Of a DNA stretch of 5,338 bases, positions 5,318 through 5,338 are shown in pieces. The translations under genes and the position numbers were made by a program. Source of the stretch: an uncultured Eubacterium sp. (GTDB taxonomy: Bacteria > Bacillota_A > Clostridia > Lachnospirales > Lachnospiraceae); contig CAQBGY010000255.1 in the NCBI GenBank assembly GCA_948759685.1, positions 1 through 5,338 of the forward strand, written 5' to 3'. The notes under the pieces were generated by a model. It did no database searches. It was given only the letters and a program-made list of their open reading frames with translations, and was not told the DNA's origin. How positions within the stretch are numbered: position 1 is the stretch's first letter; each line of letters starts with the position of its first letter.

Positions 5318-5338
5318 ATCGGCTGTTTTTCAGCCGAT
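5318..5338. terminator. Hairpin ATCGGCTG-TTTTT-CAGCCGAT at the window edge, possible terminator
   Basis: A perfect 8-bp GC-rich stem (5318-5325 with 5331-5338) closes a five-T loop. Compact stems like this are typical of intrinsic terminators, but a following T-run would lie beyond the window. Read on the other strand, the stem is followed by AAAATTG, so that direction has no T-run. It could alternatively be a leader hairpin or a recombination site. Confidence 0.4.

Larger units (their letters stand above)
5103..5338. other. Right flank without a convincing gene
   Basis: This AT-rich stretch holds a candidate -7 box, a hairpin at 5231-5253 and a terminal palindrome at 5318-5338. One frame is open from 5098 to TAA 5248-5250 and reads ELPRKHIKAEYSNKNGW and onward, but it has no ATG, GTG or TTG start and is only about 50 codons. 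It may be a remnant or chance. There is no recognisable tRNA, insertion sequence end or CRISPR repeat. Confidence 0.5.

Overview
The window looks like part of a mobile or integrated element from a Bacteroidales (Bacteroides-type) genome. Three things suggest this: a MobV/Pre-family relaxase of the kind carried by Bacteroides mobilizable elements, promoter-like TAnnTTTG (-7) boxes in place of sigma70 boxes, and gene starts without strong Shine-Dalgarno sequences. The host call is inference; there is no rRNA or other marker gene here.

Layout, all genes on the + strand. Bases 1-74 probably hold the tail of an upstream gene. Bases 75-287 contain no clear gene but carry several hairpins directly ahead of the relaxase gene, the usual place for an origin of transfer. 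Bases 288-1584 hold a mobV relaxase gene of about 50% GC, broken near its 3' end by an apparent one-base insertion at about 1237. A strong hairpin plus T-run terminator follows at 1593-1631. Composition then falls sharply (sampled 60-base lines give 27-35% GC), and an McrBC-type IV restriction system occupies 1665-5076: a modified-DNA-reader/AAA+ GTPase gene (mcrB-like) and a PD-(D/E)XK nuclease gene (mcrC-like). The right flank (5077-5338) has hairpins and a candidate promoter but no convincing gene.

The most notable point is that the mcrB-like gene is split by one in-frame TGA at 2418-2420. The two halves share a reading frame, and the stop sits where PUA/EVE-type reader domains usually have a Trp (pattern H-Y-x-x-V-x-W-L), so a TGG-to-TGA change explains it. 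As written, the DNA-reader part (251 aa) and the GTPase motor part (402 aa from ATG 2571) would be separate proteins, or the motor would be missing. E. coli McrB also exists as a motor-only short form, but there the full-length form is made as well.

Together the picture is a transferable backbone with a low-GC anti-invader restriction cassette inserted behind the relaxase. There is one apparent lesion in the transfer gene and one in the restriction gene, from either decay or sequencing/assembly error. The system itself is a recognisable McrBC variant, not a new class. The less familiar parts are its N-terminal reader domain and a roughly 100-residue insertion inside the GTPase.
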